This document shows positions 1 to 6,351 of a stretch of DNA of 9,236 nucleotides, piece after piece. Location of the stretch: positions 1-9,236 of the forward strand of contig CACVAV010000072.1 in NCBI GenBank assembly GCA_902727945.1, read 5' to 3'. Origin of the DNA: an uncultured Thiotrichaceae bacterium. GTDB lineage: Bacteria > Pseudomonadota > Gammaproteobacteria > Thiotrichales > Thiotrichaceae. The translations under genes and the position numbers were made by a program. Below the pieces are notes generated by a model that worked only from the letters and a program-made list of their open reading frames with translations, ran no database searches and was not told the origin of the DNA. The first letter of the stretch is position 1. Each line of letters starts with the position of its first letter.

Positions 1-577
1 GCAACGGCATTTCGCGCAGACGGTCAGCCAAGGCCAAAGACGGTGGGTCACCGGCACGTCCGCCACTGTGATTTTCCAGGCCGATATGAATTTTTCCGGC
101 CAGAAAGGTGCCTGCTGTCAGGATAACCGTAGCGCAAGAAAAATCCACACCCATTTGGGTACGCACACCCACAACACGCTCACCTTCAAGAATAAGGTCG
201 TCTGCTGCCTGCTGAAACAGATCAAGATTCTCCTGCCCCTCAACAATCGCCCGAATCGCAGCTTTATAACGCACACGGTCAGCCTGCGCACGAGTCGCAC
301 GCACTGCCGGGCCTTTCCGTGAATTAAGGATCCGAAACTGGATACCACCTTTGTCAGCAGCCTTGGCCATTCCACCACCCAGCGCATCGATCTCTTTAAC
401 CAGATGGCCTTTGCCGATGCCACCAATAGCCGGGTTACAACTCATCTGGCCAATGGTTTCGATATTGTGGGTCAACAGCAAAGTACTCTGGCCCATACGC
501 GCCGCCGCGAGCGCAGCTTCGGTTCCGGCATGGCCGCCACCGATGACAATGACATCATAGGACTTTGGATACTGCAT
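1..577 (-). CDS. mnmG: tRNA uridine-5-carboxymethylaminomethyl synthesis enzyme MnmG (GidA), N-terminal part
   Basis: MnmG is the FAD-dependent partner of MnmE. Together they install the (carboxymethyl)aminomethyl group on the wobble uridine (U34) of several tRNAs in the cytoplasm. Only the first 192 codons are present; the family is usually about 620-630 residues, so the gene continues beyond base 1. The N-terminus has the FAD-binding Rossmann motif VIGGGHAGTEAA (about residues 11-22), the conserved MSCNPAIGGIGKGHL stretch (about 45-59, with a Cys at 47), and the LNSRKGPAVRATRAQADR block. A later segment reads LTAGTFLAGKIHIG. The ATG at 577-575 is chosen because the protein aligns from there with E. 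coli MnmG, and AAGG (586-589) sits 8 nt upstream as a ribosome binding site. It is divergent from the membrane-protein gene at 665. No frameshift is seen. Identification is secure. Confidence 0.97.
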   Translation of the reverse strand, partial: MQYPKSYDVIVIGGGHAGTEAALAAARMGQSTLLLTHNIETIGQMSCNPAIGGIGKGHLVKEIDALGGGMAKAADKGGIQFRILNSRKGPAVRATRAQADRVRYKAAIRAIVEGQENLDLFQQAADDLILEGERVVGVRTQMGVDFSCATVILTAGTFLAGKIHIGLENHSGGRAGDPPSLALADRLREMPL

Positions 578-622
578 GATTCTGACCTTACGTTGGTGTT
601 GATAGATTGGGCGATATAGCTA

Positions 623-652
623 ATTATACGCTGCAATATTTCATTATGTCGT
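623..652 (-). promoter_or_regulatory. Probable sigma70 promoter of mnmG
   Basis: On the minus strand a perfect -10 TATAAT (623-628) lies 18 nt downstream of ACGACA (647-652), which matches four of six bases of the -35 consensus. Transcription would start near 616 and give a leader of about 40 nt before the mnmG ATG. The spacing and position fit well. The call rests on motif matching only. Confidence 0.5.
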
Positions 653-664
653 TACAATACCGCC

Positions 665-1048
665 ATGACAGCAGAAACATTTATTACATTCAGCGTTATC
701 GTTGCGGCATTGCAACTGATCGAGAGTCTGAACCTATATTCGGGCCGGGGCAAGTTAACGGCCATTGCGATGGCTATCTCAACCGTAGAATTCATCTGGT
801 TGATAACGTGCATCTACGCCCTGTTTTCAATCAGTTTTCCGGGCTGGTCAATCTTTCTGCCTGCCGCATTCGTCAGCTATTTTGCGGTGGCTACCTGGCA
901 CAGCCGTCATTTCACAAAAGATATTGAAAACCTCGACGACGCTAAAGAACTCATTATACCCAAAAACCTGGTGCTGATTAGCCTTGGTTTTAGTGCTGCG
1001 CATTTGGTCGTTAGTGGGTTGGCTTGGTTGCAGTATGTGGGTGCGTGA
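665..1048 (+). CDS. Small integral membrane protein of unknown function
   Basis: I do not recognise a family for this 127-residue protein. It is strongly hydrophobic, with about four likely membrane helices: roughly residues 5-22, 31-56, 60-78 and 102-124. A short charged cytosolic-type loop (HSRHFTKDIENLDDAKELIIPKN, about 79-101) separates helices three and four. The likely location is the inner membrane. No catalytic or metal-binding motif is visible. The ATG at 665 is the only plausible start; the frame upstream offers no ATG, GTG or TTG close by. There is no Shine-Dalgarno sequence ahead of it. It is divergent from mnmG and convergent with the DUF5615 gene, with only 16 nt between the stops and no visible terminator. 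The reading frame has ordinary composition and a coherent membrane topology, so it is probably real, but its function is open. Confidence 0.75.
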   Translation: MTAETFITFSVIVAALQLIESLNLYSGRGKLTAIAMAISTVEFIWLITCIYALFSISFPGWSIFLPAAFVSYFAVATWHSRHFTKDIENLDDAKELIIPKNLVLISLGFSAAHLVVSGLAWLQYVGA

Positions 1049-1064
1049 CTTCCTTCAGCCACTT

Positions 1065-1397
1065 TCAGTAGATTTCTATACAGCCAACGACCTCATCATC
1101 GTTGAACTGCTTTATTTCAGCAGCATTGTCCAGCAGCTTACTTTTGATAACATTTTTCGGCTGATTGCCACATTTTAGCCAGACAACTTTCGGCGGGAAC
1201 CCGTTTAACACGCTCATTTCATGGAAATCACTGTCTTGCGTCACCAGAATATAGCCATGCTGCTGAGCGTAAGCCCACAACTCCCGGTCATCATGGCTCT
1301 CAAGCCCTTCTAATGCTACCTGTGAGGAATCAGGGTACTGATCCTGTAAAGCTGGCACAATACGCCTTGACAGGTTTTCATCCAATAATAATTTCAT
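1065..1397 (-). CDS. DUF5615 PIN-like protein, probable toxin of a type II toxin-antitoxin pair
   Basis: This 110-residue protein has the layout of the DUF5615 (Mut7-C-like) PIN family. It opens with MKLLLDENLSRR, which places the paired acids D6 and E7 after the first strand. It continues with SHDDRELWAYAQQHGYILVTQDSDF, giving D36/D37, D55 and D57 as the acidic positions expected for a PIN-type metal-binding site. PIN proteins are often ribonucleases, so RNA cleavage is an inference from the fold. The start at 1397 is chosen because family members begin at MKLLLDEN and because its ATG overlaps the upstream antitoxin stop as ATGA. A longer frame reaching 1451 would only add a stretch that overlaps the DUF433 gene. 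The tail (VVGCIEIY) is normal for the family. Family assignment is good; toxicity is not shown by sequence. Confidence 0.88.
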   Translation of the reverse strand: MKLLLDENLSRRIVPALQDQYPDSSQVALEGLESHDDRELWAYAQQHGYILVTQDSDFHEMSVLNGFPPKVVWLKCGNQPKNVIKSKLLDNAAEIKQFNDDEVVGCIEIY

Positions 1398-1612
1398 GCA
1401 GCTTTTAATGTAGTCAGATTGTGCTCTCGCTGCGCCGCAAAGCACAGACAAGCAGTGATGTCTGCCACCTCTAACTCAGGGAAATCCTCAATAATTTCCT
1501 GCGCACTCATTCCATTGGCCAGCCAGCCCAACACGTCATAAACTGTAATCCTAAGACCTCTTATACAAGGCTTACCACCTCGTTTTCCGGCAGTCATGGT
1601 GATTCTGCTCAT
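1394..1612 (-). CDS. DUF433 protein, probable antitoxin
   Basis: This 72-residue protein carries the DUF433 signature GGKPCIRGLRITVYDVLGWLANGMS (about residues 12-36), followed by a helix-turn-helix-like stretch ending in DITACLCFAAQRE. DUF433 proteins are commonly encoded directly upstream of DUF5615 PIN-like proteins and are predicted to be DNA-binding antitoxins that repress their own operon. The ATG at 1612 has a clear AGGAG (1622-1626) at a 9-nt distance, which decides the start over the internal Met6. Its stop overlaps the start of the next gene by four bases (ATGA), indicating coupled translation with antitoxin first, as expected for such a pair. I could not identify a convincing promoter between this gene and the tRNA terminator. 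Autoregulation is inferred from the family. Confidence 0.9.
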   Translation of the reverse strand: MSRITMTAGKRGGKPCIRGLRITVYDVLGWLANGMSAQEIIEDFPELEVADITACLCFAAQREHNLTTLKAA

Positions 1613-1662
1613 AATATTTTTCTCCTGAAGGTCATTGCAGACTACTTTTCACTTCCACAATC

Positions 1663-1699
1663 AAAAAAGGCTCACATGATATTATCATATAAGCCTTTT
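1663..1699 (-). terminator. Rho-independent terminator of the tRNA-Ser/tRNA-Arg unit
   Basis: Read on the minus strand, AAAAGGCT (1692-1699) pairs with AGCCTTTT (1665-1672). The intervening bases extend the stem to about 16 pairs with a 3-nt loop, followed by a run of six U (1663-1668). Two of the inner pairs are G-U in the minus-strand RNA but would be C-A mismatches in a plus-strand RNA, so the structure is built for minus-strand transcripts. It lies 7 nt past the CCA end of tRNA-Arg and ahead of the DUF433 gene. Confidence 0.85.
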
Positions 1700-1705
1700 A
1701 AAATA

Positions 1706-1782
1706 TGGCGCGCCCAGAAGGATTCGAACCTCCGACCGCCTGGTTCGTAGCCAGGTACTCTATCCAGCTGAGCTATGGGCGC
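1706..1782 (-). tRNA. tRNA-Arg (anticodon ACG)
   Basis: The minus strand folds into a 77-nt cloverleaf. The acceptor stem pairs GCGCCCA with TGGGCGC, the discriminator base is G, and the CCA end is encoded (1706-1708). The D arm begins GCTC and contains AGCTGGATA. The anticodon stem CCTGG/CCAGG encloses CTACGAA with anticodon ACG at 1746-1748; A34 is normally edited to inosine, reading CGU, CGC and CGA. The T arm contains GGTTCGAATCC. It is the second gene of a tRNA pair downstream of csrA and matches the argV-type tRNA seen in the same place in E. coli. Confidence 0.98.
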
Positions 1783-1790
1783 TAACTGAG

Positions 1791-1807
1791 ATGCGCATTC
1801 TGCGCAT
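1791..1807. repeat. Short inverted repeat between the two tRNA genes
   Basis: ATGCGCA and TGCGCAT form a perfect 7-bp inverted repeat around TTC. It lies 9 nt upstream of the 5' end of tRNA-Arg. In the tRNA-Ser/tRNA-Arg precursor it would form a small hairpin just before the RNase P site. There is no U run, so it is not a terminator. It may be a processing feature or chance. Confidence 0.5.
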
Positions 1808-1858
1808 TTCAAAGTAATTGGTCAAGCAATATTTTAATATTTCAGGCCAAAAACTTAA

Positions 1859-1951
1859 TGGCGGAGAGTGAGGGATTCGAACCCTCGATGAGGCTATAAA
1901 CCCCATACTCCCTTAGCAGGGGAGCGCCTTCAGCCACTCGGCCAACTCTCC
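1859..1951 (-). tRNA. tRNA-Ser (anticodon GCU)
   Basis: The minus strand gives a 93-nt tRNA with the long variable arm typical of serine tRNAs (TATGGGGTTTATAGCCTCATC region). The acceptor stem pairs GGAGAGT with ACTCTCC, the discriminator is G, and CCA is encoded (1859-1861). The anticodon stem CTCCC/GGGAG encloses CTGCTAA with anticodon GCU (1915-1917), which reads AGC and AGU. The T arm reads GGTTCGAATCC. It corresponds to serV-type tRNA genes found downstream of csrA in other gammaproteobacteria and is probably cotranscribed with the tRNA-Arg 76 nt further on. Confidence 0.98.
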
Positions 1952-1962
1952 AAATCGATTCA

Positions 1963-1991
1963 ATTTCGACGGCGGTAAGGATAACTGTCAA
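1963..1991 (-). promoter_or_regulatory. Possible promoter of the tRNA-Ser/tRNA-Arg unit
   Basis: A perfect -35 TTGACA (1986-1991, minus strand) lies just past the csrA stop. Seventeen bases downstream is CGAAAT (1963-1968), a poor -10. A start near 1956 would be only a few bases before the mature tRNA-Ser 5' end, the usual arrangement for tRNA promoters. There is no terminator between csrA and the tRNAs, so readthrough from csrA is also possible. Confidence 0.45.
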
Positions 1992-2009
1992 TTCGATCAG
2001 GGTAAAGAC

Positions 2010-2210
2010 CTAATTTGAATTTTCTTCCACAACAGCCACCTCCAATGGCTCCTGATTAATACGATCATAAATTTCTTCACGATGCACAGCAACATCACGC
2101 GGCGCATTAATGCCCAAACGTACCTGGTTTCCTTTCACTCCCAATACTGTGACGCTCACATCATCCCCAATCATAAGAGTCTCCCCAACCCTACGAGTCA
2201 GTATTAACAT
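2010..2210 (-). CDS. csrA: Carbon storage regulator CsrA (RsmA), global RNA-binding regulator
   Basis: CsrA is a small homodimeric RNA-binding protein. It controls translation and stability of many mRNAs, for example in central carbon metabolism, motility and biofilm, by binding GGA motifs near ribosome binding sites. The 66-residue product is of normal length and begins MLILTRRVGETLMIGDDVSVTVLGVKGNQVRLGINAP. It retains R6 of the first strand and the HREEIY segment of the helix, with R44 of E. coli numbering within VHREEIY. The start is ATG 2210-2208, with GGAG (2220-2223) 9 nt upstream. An in-frame ATG at 2225 would add five residues not seen in the family and contains part of the ribosome binding site, so it is rejected. 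It lies between lysC and the tRNAs, as in Pseudomonas. Confidence 0.98.
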   Translation of the reverse strand: MLILTRRVGETLMIGDDVSVTVLGVKGNQVRLGINAPRDVAVHREEIYDRINQEPLEVAVVEENSN

Positions 2211-2213
2211 AAC

Positions 2214-2229
2214 GCAAATCTCCATATGC
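2214..2229 (-). promoter_or_regulatory. csrA ribosome binding site in a GGA-loop hairpin, possible autoregulatory site
   Basis: The minus-strand leader reads GCATATGGAGATTTGC. The GGAG Shine-Dalgarno (2220-2223) falls in a four-base loop closed by AT/AT, then an interrupted GCA/TGC stem. ATGGA matches the ANGGA core bound by CsrA, and presentation of GGA in a loop is the preferred form. CsrA represses its own translation this way in E. coli. The stem is weak, so this is suggestive only. Confidence 0.45.
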
Positions 2230-2330
2230 CATTTTTTGCCGCTACTCTAAACGGGTTACACACAAAACAACCCACACATATCTATGACCAACAATCCCAC
2301 AAATCCAATGAACTGAGACTGAACTTTCTT

Positions 2331-2336
2331 ATTATA
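2331..2336 (-). promoter_or_regulatory. -10 element of the csrA promoter
   Basis: A perfect TATAAT on the minus strand lies about 120 nt upstream of the csrA start and downstream of the lysC terminator. No good -35 lies at 16-18 nt; TTGTCA is present but 22 nt away. A start near 2324 would give a leader of about 114 nt. Two further GGA triplets, besides the one at the ribosome binding site, lie in that leader (near 2288 and 2298). Confidence 0.45.
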
Positions 2337-2362
2337 GTGTTGTACTTTTACCATTAAGTGAC

Positions 2363-2380
2363 AAAAAGCAACAGCTTTTT
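2363..2380. repeat. A/T-rich perfect inverted repeat upstream of csrA
   Basis: AAAAAGC (2363-2369) and GCTTTTT (2374-2380) form a 7-bp stem around a 4-nt loop. It lies in the very A/T-rich stretch between the lysC terminator and the csrA -10 element. With only two G-C pairs it would be a weak bidirectional terminator. It may instead act as an A/T-rich upstream element for csrA. Confidence 0.4.
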
Positions 2381-2424
2381 ATTGGTATTTTTTAAGAAAG
2401 GCTTCAAAAATTTTATCGTTTGCC

Positions 2425-2462
2425 AAAAAAATAGCCCTTCTGACGCCAGAAAGGCTATTTTT
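2425..2462 (-). terminator. Rho-independent terminator after lysC
   Basis: On the minus strand AAAAATAGCC (2453-2462) pairs with GGCTATTTTT (2427-2436). An inner TTCTG/CAGAA stem and a T-G pair extend this to about 16 pairs around a 4-nt loop, followed by seven U (2425-2431). The inner T-G pair would be a C-A mismatch in the opposite transcript, marking it as a minus-strand terminator. It lies 34 nt past the lysC stop and closes the recA-recX-alaS-lysC unit. Confidence 0.92.
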
Positions 2463-2496
2463 GGTTAGCCCAGCACTCCCAAACAGTGCTGACCAA

Positions 2497-2982
2497 TCAA
2501 GCCATAGTTTCACTCAAACCAAAAGCATCGTGCAGAACCCGTACCGCCAGCTCTACATACTTCTCATCCACCACCACGGCTACTTTAATCTCAGAAGTAG
2601 ACACCAAACGGATATTAATACCCTCATCCGCCAGCACTTTAAACATCTTGCTCGCCACACCAGCATGAGAGCGCATACCTGCCCCCACAATCGCCACCTT
2701 AGCAATTTTGTCGTCCCACTTACACTGACTCGCTTCCAGCTTACTGGCAACGCCCTCAAGTAGCTTGCTGGCGGCTTCAAGGTCGTTGCGATGCACAGTA
2801 AACGTAAAGTCAGTCAATCCGTCACGCCCGACATTTTGCAGAATCATATCCACTTCGATATTCGCATCCGCCACCGGCCCGAGAATCTGATAAGCAATGC
2901 CCGGCTGATCCGGCACACCCGCAATCGTCAACTGAGCTTCATCACGATTAAACGCAATACCGCGTACCAACACATCTTCCAT
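2497..2982 (-). other. Possible in-frame beta subunit of aspartate kinase from an internal start
   Basis: Within lysC, Met250 (ATG 2982-2980) is preceded by GAGGA (2990-2994) at a 7-nt distance, a better ribosome binding site than many true starts here. Translation from it would give a 161-residue protein, MEDVLVRGIAFNRDEAQLT onward, made of the two ACT regulatory domains alone. In Corynebacterium glutamicum and Bacillus, and reported for Pseudomonas, aspartokinase is an alpha2-beta2 enzyme whose beta subunit comes from exactly this kind of internal start. That this happens here is inferred. Confidence 0.55.
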
Positions 2983-3729
2983 TACACCGTCCTCATGGGT
3001 TACCAGCGTACTTTTCGGCTTTTCATCATCATCAAAGCTCGACAGCACACGGATGGGCATATCATATTTATAAGCAAACTCAACAGCACGGATCTGCAGA
3101 ACTTTAGATCCCTGGCTCGCCATCTCTAACATTTCCTCCAGACCCAGCACCGGAATATGGCGCGCATCCGCCACCATACGCGGGTCAGTAGTATACACAC
3201 CATCGACATCCGTATAAATCTGGCACTCATCGGCTTTCAGCGCCACTGCCAGCGCGACCGCTGTTGTGTCCGAGCCACCACGTCCCAGCGTCGTAATATC
3301 ACCGTATTCATCCATACCCTGAAAACCAGCCACCACAACGACACGGCCTTTATTCAGGTCATTACGGATCGGCGTATCATCAATCCGGCGGATACGTGCT
3401 TTCGTATGCACCGCATCTGTCAGAATTTTAACCTGACCGCCGGTGTAGGAGCGGGCATCCTGACCTTTGCTCTGCAAGGCCATCGACAGTAAGCCAATGG
3501 TTACCTGCTCACCGGTCGACAGGATCATATCCTTTTCACGCGCCGAGCCTTCGGGATCAATATCATTAATCAGGCTCACCATGCGATTGGTCTCGCCTGA
3601 CATCGCCGAAACCACCACCACCACATCATTACCACGATTCACCCAGCGAATCACACGATCAGCGACCGCCTTAATCCGCTCCGGCGAACCTACTGAAGTA
3701 CCACCGTACTTCTGAACTATCAGTGCCAT
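2497..3729 (-). CDS. lysC: Aspartate kinase (aspartokinase), ACT-domain regulated
   Basis: The enzyme phosphorylates L-aspartate with ATP to 4-phospho-L-aspartate, the first step toward lysine, threonine, methionine and diaminopimelate. The 410-residue protein has an N-terminal amino acid kinase domain with KYGGTSVG (7-14), SAMSGETNRM (41-50), and the TTLGRGGSDTTA block (146-157). YTDVDGVYTTDPR (172-184) follows. Two C-terminal ACT domains lie at about 265-335 and 343-405 (IAGVPDQPGIA and IVGAGMRSHAGVASKMF). This is the stand-alone, non-fused type found in Pseudomonas and Gram-positives, about 405-415 residues. The ATG at 3729 has AGGA (3737-3740) 7 nt upstream; that site overlaps the alaS stop codon, and the genes are 9 nt apart, so translation is probably coupled. 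There is no room for a lysine riboswitch. An internal start at 2982 is described separately. Confidence 0.97.
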   Translation of the reverse strand: MALIVQKYGGTSVGSPERIKAVADRVIRWVNRGNDVVVVVSAMSGETNRMVSLINDIDPEGSAREKDMILSTGEQVTIGLLSMALQSKGQDARSYTGGQVKILTDAVHTKARIRRIDDTPIRNDLNKGRVVVVAGFQGMDEYGDITTLGRGGSDTTAVALAVALKADECQIYTDVDGVYTTDPRMVADARHIPVLGLEEMLEMASQGSKVLQIRAVEFAYKYDMPIRVLSSFDDDEKPKSTLVTHEDGVMEDVLVRGIAFNRDEAQLTIAGVPDQPGIAYQILGPVADANIEVDMILQNVGRDGLTDFTFTVHRNDLEAASKLLEGVASKLEASQCKWDDKIAKVAIVGAGMRSHAGVASKMFKVLADEGINIRLVSTSEIKVAVVVDEKYVELAVRVLHDAFGLSETMA

Positions 3730-3738
3730 ATCCTTATC

Positions 3739-6351
3739 CTAAGTCCGTTCCTGAACCCAATGTTGCACAGAAGCCAGTGCCACAGGCAGTGCTGAAACAT
3801 CTGTACCACCACCCTGAGCCATATCCGGACGACCACCGCCTTTACCACCGATCTGCCCAGCGACAAACTTCAGCACGTCACCCGCCTTCACTTTAGCCGT
3901 CTCAGCTTTAGTGACACCAGCGACCAGACTAATCTTGCCATCCTGTACCGCCGCCAGCACCACTACCGCCTGACCCAGCTTATTCTTCAGCTGATCCACG
4001 GTGTCGCGCAATGATTTCGGGTCAGCACCTTCCAGATTGGCGGCCAACACTTTAATACCGGCCACATCCACCGCCTGATCAGCCAAGCCGGAACCTGCCT
4101 GAGAAGCTAACTTGCCTTTCAACTGCTCCAGCTCTTTCTCCAACGCACGGTTTTTCTGCAATGCTGCTTCAACCTTGCTGACTACATCAGCGCTATTGGA
4201 CTTAACCAGCTTCGCCACATCATTCAGGCGACCATTGGTTTCATTCAGCCAGGCCAGTGCATTGTTACCTGTCACCGCTTCAATCCGGCGAATACCGGCA
4301 GCCACACCACCTTCACTGATAATCTTGAATAAACCAATATCACCGGTACGTTTGACATGGCATCCACCGCATAATTCCGTAGAAAAACCAATTTGCAGCA
4401 CCCGCACTTCGTCGCCGTACTTCTCACCGAACAATGCCATCGCACCTGCCGCTTTAGCCTGCTCCATATTCATGATATTCGCAGACGTTTCAGCATTCGC
4501 CATGATCTGCGTATTTACAATCGACTCAACCTCGGCCATCTGCTCAGCAGACACCGGATCAGGGTTAGAAAAATCAAAGCGCAAACGCTCTTCATTGACT
4601 AAAGAACCTTTCTGTTCAACATGCTCACCCAATACCCGGCGCAACGCTTCATGCATCAGATGCGTAGCGGAGTGGTTCAGAATAACCGCCTGACGACGCA
4701 CGCTATCCACTTCAGCCACCACTTCAGCACCAACGGCTAAGGTGCCAGCTTCCTGCACACCATTGTGCACGAAGGTAGTGCCCTGCTTTTGAGTATCCGT
4801 GACACGAAACACAGCATCGCCCGAACGCAACACACCGGTATCACCCACCTGACCACCGGATTCTGCATAAAATGGCGTGTGATCCATTACCAACTGAGCT
4901 TCCATACCCGCAGATAAACTGTCAACCGACTGACCATTAACAAACAAACCAGCAACTATGCTGCTTTCTTCCAGTAAGTCATAACCGTGGAACTCAGTGG
5001 CAGAATCAATATCCAGCGTAGTCGTGTAATCAACACCAAACTTTCCGGCTTCACGGGACTGTTTACGCTGTACATCCATTGCCTTATCGAACCCGGCCTC
5101 ATCCACCTTCAACTCGCGCTCGCGCGCAATATCAGCGGTCAGGTCTAACGGAAAACCATACGTATCATAAAGCTTGAACACGGTCTCGCCATCAATGGTG
5201 TCACCACTCATATTAGCAATGGCATCTTCGAGAATTTTCATGCCATGCTCAAGCGTTTCGGCAAAGCGGGCTTCTTCTTTTTCGAGCGCCTGTTCAATTT
5301 GCGCTTGCATTTTTGCCAGATCAGGATAAGCACTCCCCATTTCGTCCACTAACGGCTGCACCAGCTTATGGAAGAACGGTGTTTTCAGACCTAACTTATT
5401 ACCATGACGCACGGCACGGCGAATAATCCGCCGCAACACATAACCACGACCCTCATTGGACGGCAATACCCCGTCAACCATCAGGAAGGAACAGGAACGA
5501 ATATGATCCGCCACGACTTTCAACGACGGATCATCCAGATCAGTCAGGTCAGCTATCGCTGCCGCTGATTTAATCAGGGTCTGGAAAATATCAATTTCAT
5601 AGTTGCTGTGCACACCTTGCAAAATAGCTGCCAGACGCTCCAGCCCCATGCCAGTGTCCACAGAAGGCTTTGGCAATGAATTCATGCTGCCATCAGCAGT
5701 ACGCTCATACTGCATAAACACCAGATTCCAGATCTCAATGAAACGATCACCATCTTCTTCCGGCGTGCCCGGAGGCCCACCCCAGATGTGCTCACCGTGA
5801 TCATAGAAAATTTCACTGCAAGGCCCGCACGGCCCGGTATCCCCCATCTGCCAGAAATTATCTGAGGCATAAGGTGCCCCGCCATTATCACCGATGCGGC
5901 TAATGCGCTCCGCCGGAAAGCCGATTTCCTCTACCCAGAAATTAAAGGCTTCATCATCTGAATCATAAACCGTCACCCAGAGCTTCTCTTTCGGCAAGCC
6001 AAGCACTCCCGTCAGAAATTCCCAGGCAAAACGAATCGCATCTTCCTTGAAGTAGTCACCGAAACTGAAGTTACCCATCATCTCGAAGAACGTGTGATGC
6101 CGCGCGGTATAGCCGACATTTTCCAGATCATTATGTTTACCACCGGCCCGCACACAACGTTGCGAAGTCACCGCCCGTTGATAGGCACGTTTCTCAACAC
6201 CCAGAAACAGGTCTTTAAACTGCACCATACCGGCGTTGGTAAACAGCAACGTAGGATCGTTACCAGGCACCAGTGAACTGGAGGGAACATGCTCATGTCC
6301 GCGTTCTTTAAAGAAGTCAAAAAACTTCTGTCTTATGTCAGCACTCTTCAT
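3739..6351 (-). CDS. alaS: Alanine-tRNA ligase (alanyl-tRNA synthetase)
   Basis: AlaRS charges tRNA-Ala with alanine and clears mischarged Ser or Gly. The 870-residue product is close to E. coli AlaRS (876). The class II catalytic core spans about residues 1-240, with TNAGMVQFKDLFLG (38-51), RHHTFFEMMGNFSFGDYF (84-101), GDTGPCGPCSEIFYDHG (170-186), WNLVFMQY (208-215) and GMGLERL (234-240). The tRNA-recognition region follows, with DHIRS (282-286) and GRGYVLRRIIRRA (301-313). The editing domain has the zinc ligands H560, H564, C661 and H665 (NHSATH, CGGCH). A coiled-coil and C-terminal DHHA1-like domain ends with GGKGGGRPDMAQGGG (835-849). The start at 6351 is chosen by family alignment (MKSADIRQKFFDFF). 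It overlaps the end of recX by 14 nt and lacks a clear Shine-Dalgarno, so coupling to recX translation is likely. A longer frame to 6555 only runs through recX in another frame. Confidence 0.98.
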   Translation of the reverse strand: MKSADIRQKFFDFFKERGHEHVPSSSLVPGNDPTLLFTNAGMVQFKDLFLGVEKRAYQRAVTSQRCVRAGGKHNDLENVGYTARHHTFFEMMGNFSFGDYFKEDAIRFAWEFLTGVLGLPKEKLWVTVYDSDDEAFNFWVEEIGFPAERISRIGDNGGAPYASDNFWQMGDTGPCGPCSEIFYDHGEHIWGGPPGTPEEDGDRFIEIWNLVFMQYERTADGSMNSLPKPSVDTGMGLERLAAILQGVHSNYEIDIFQTLIKSAAAIADLTDLDDPSLKVVADHIRSCSFLMVDGVLPSNEGRGYVLRRIIRRAVRHGNKLGLKTPFFHKLVQPLVDEMGSAYPDLAKMQAQIEQALEKEEARFAETLEHGMKILEDAIANMSGDTIDGETVFKLYDTYGFPLDLTADIARERELKVDEAGFDKAMDVQRKQSREAGKFGVDYTTTLDIDSATEFHGYDLLEESSIVAGLFVNGQSVDSLSAGMEAQLVMDHTPFYAESGGQVGDTGVLRSGDAVFRVTDTQKQGTTFVHNGVQEAGTLAVGAEVVAEVDSVRRQAVILNHSATHLMHEALRRVLGEHVEQKGSLVNEERLRFDFSNPDPVSAEQMAEVESIVNTQIMANAETSANIMNMEQAKAAGAMALFGEKYGDEVRVLQIGFSTELCGGCHVKRTGDIGLFKIISEGGVAAGIRRIEAVTGNNALAWLNETNGRLNDVAKLVKSNSADVVSKVEAALQKNRALEKELEQLKGKLASQAGSGLADQAVDVAGIKVLAANLEGADPKSLRDTVDQLKNKLGQAVVVLAAVQDGKISLVAGVTKAETAKVKAGDVLKFVAGQIGGKGGGRPDMAQGGGTDVSALPVALASVQHWVQERT

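Noticed and set aside
1398..1451. N-terminal extension of the DUF5615 protein to 1451
   Set aside because: It overlaps the DUF433 coding sequence in another frame, and the family starts at MKLLLDEN. The ATGA junction supports 1397.
1986..2001. CTG-N10-CAG (CTGTCAATTCGATCAG) resembling an E. coli LexA box, beside the tRNA promoter
   Set aside because: Only the six outer bases match, one end lacks the ACAG form, and about two such matches are expected by chance in a window this size. Its place before tRNA genes does not suit an SOS gene.
2211..2225. Longer csrA start at the in-frame ATG 2225 (adds MEICV)
   Set aside because: The codons overlap the GGAG ribosome binding site of the family-consistent start at 2210, and no site precedes 2225.
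4112..4693. Long plus-strand open frame of 193 codons opposite alaS
   Set aside because: It lies wholly antisense to a well-conserved part of alaS, has no ribosome binding site I can support, and its translation looks like a shadow of the real gene.
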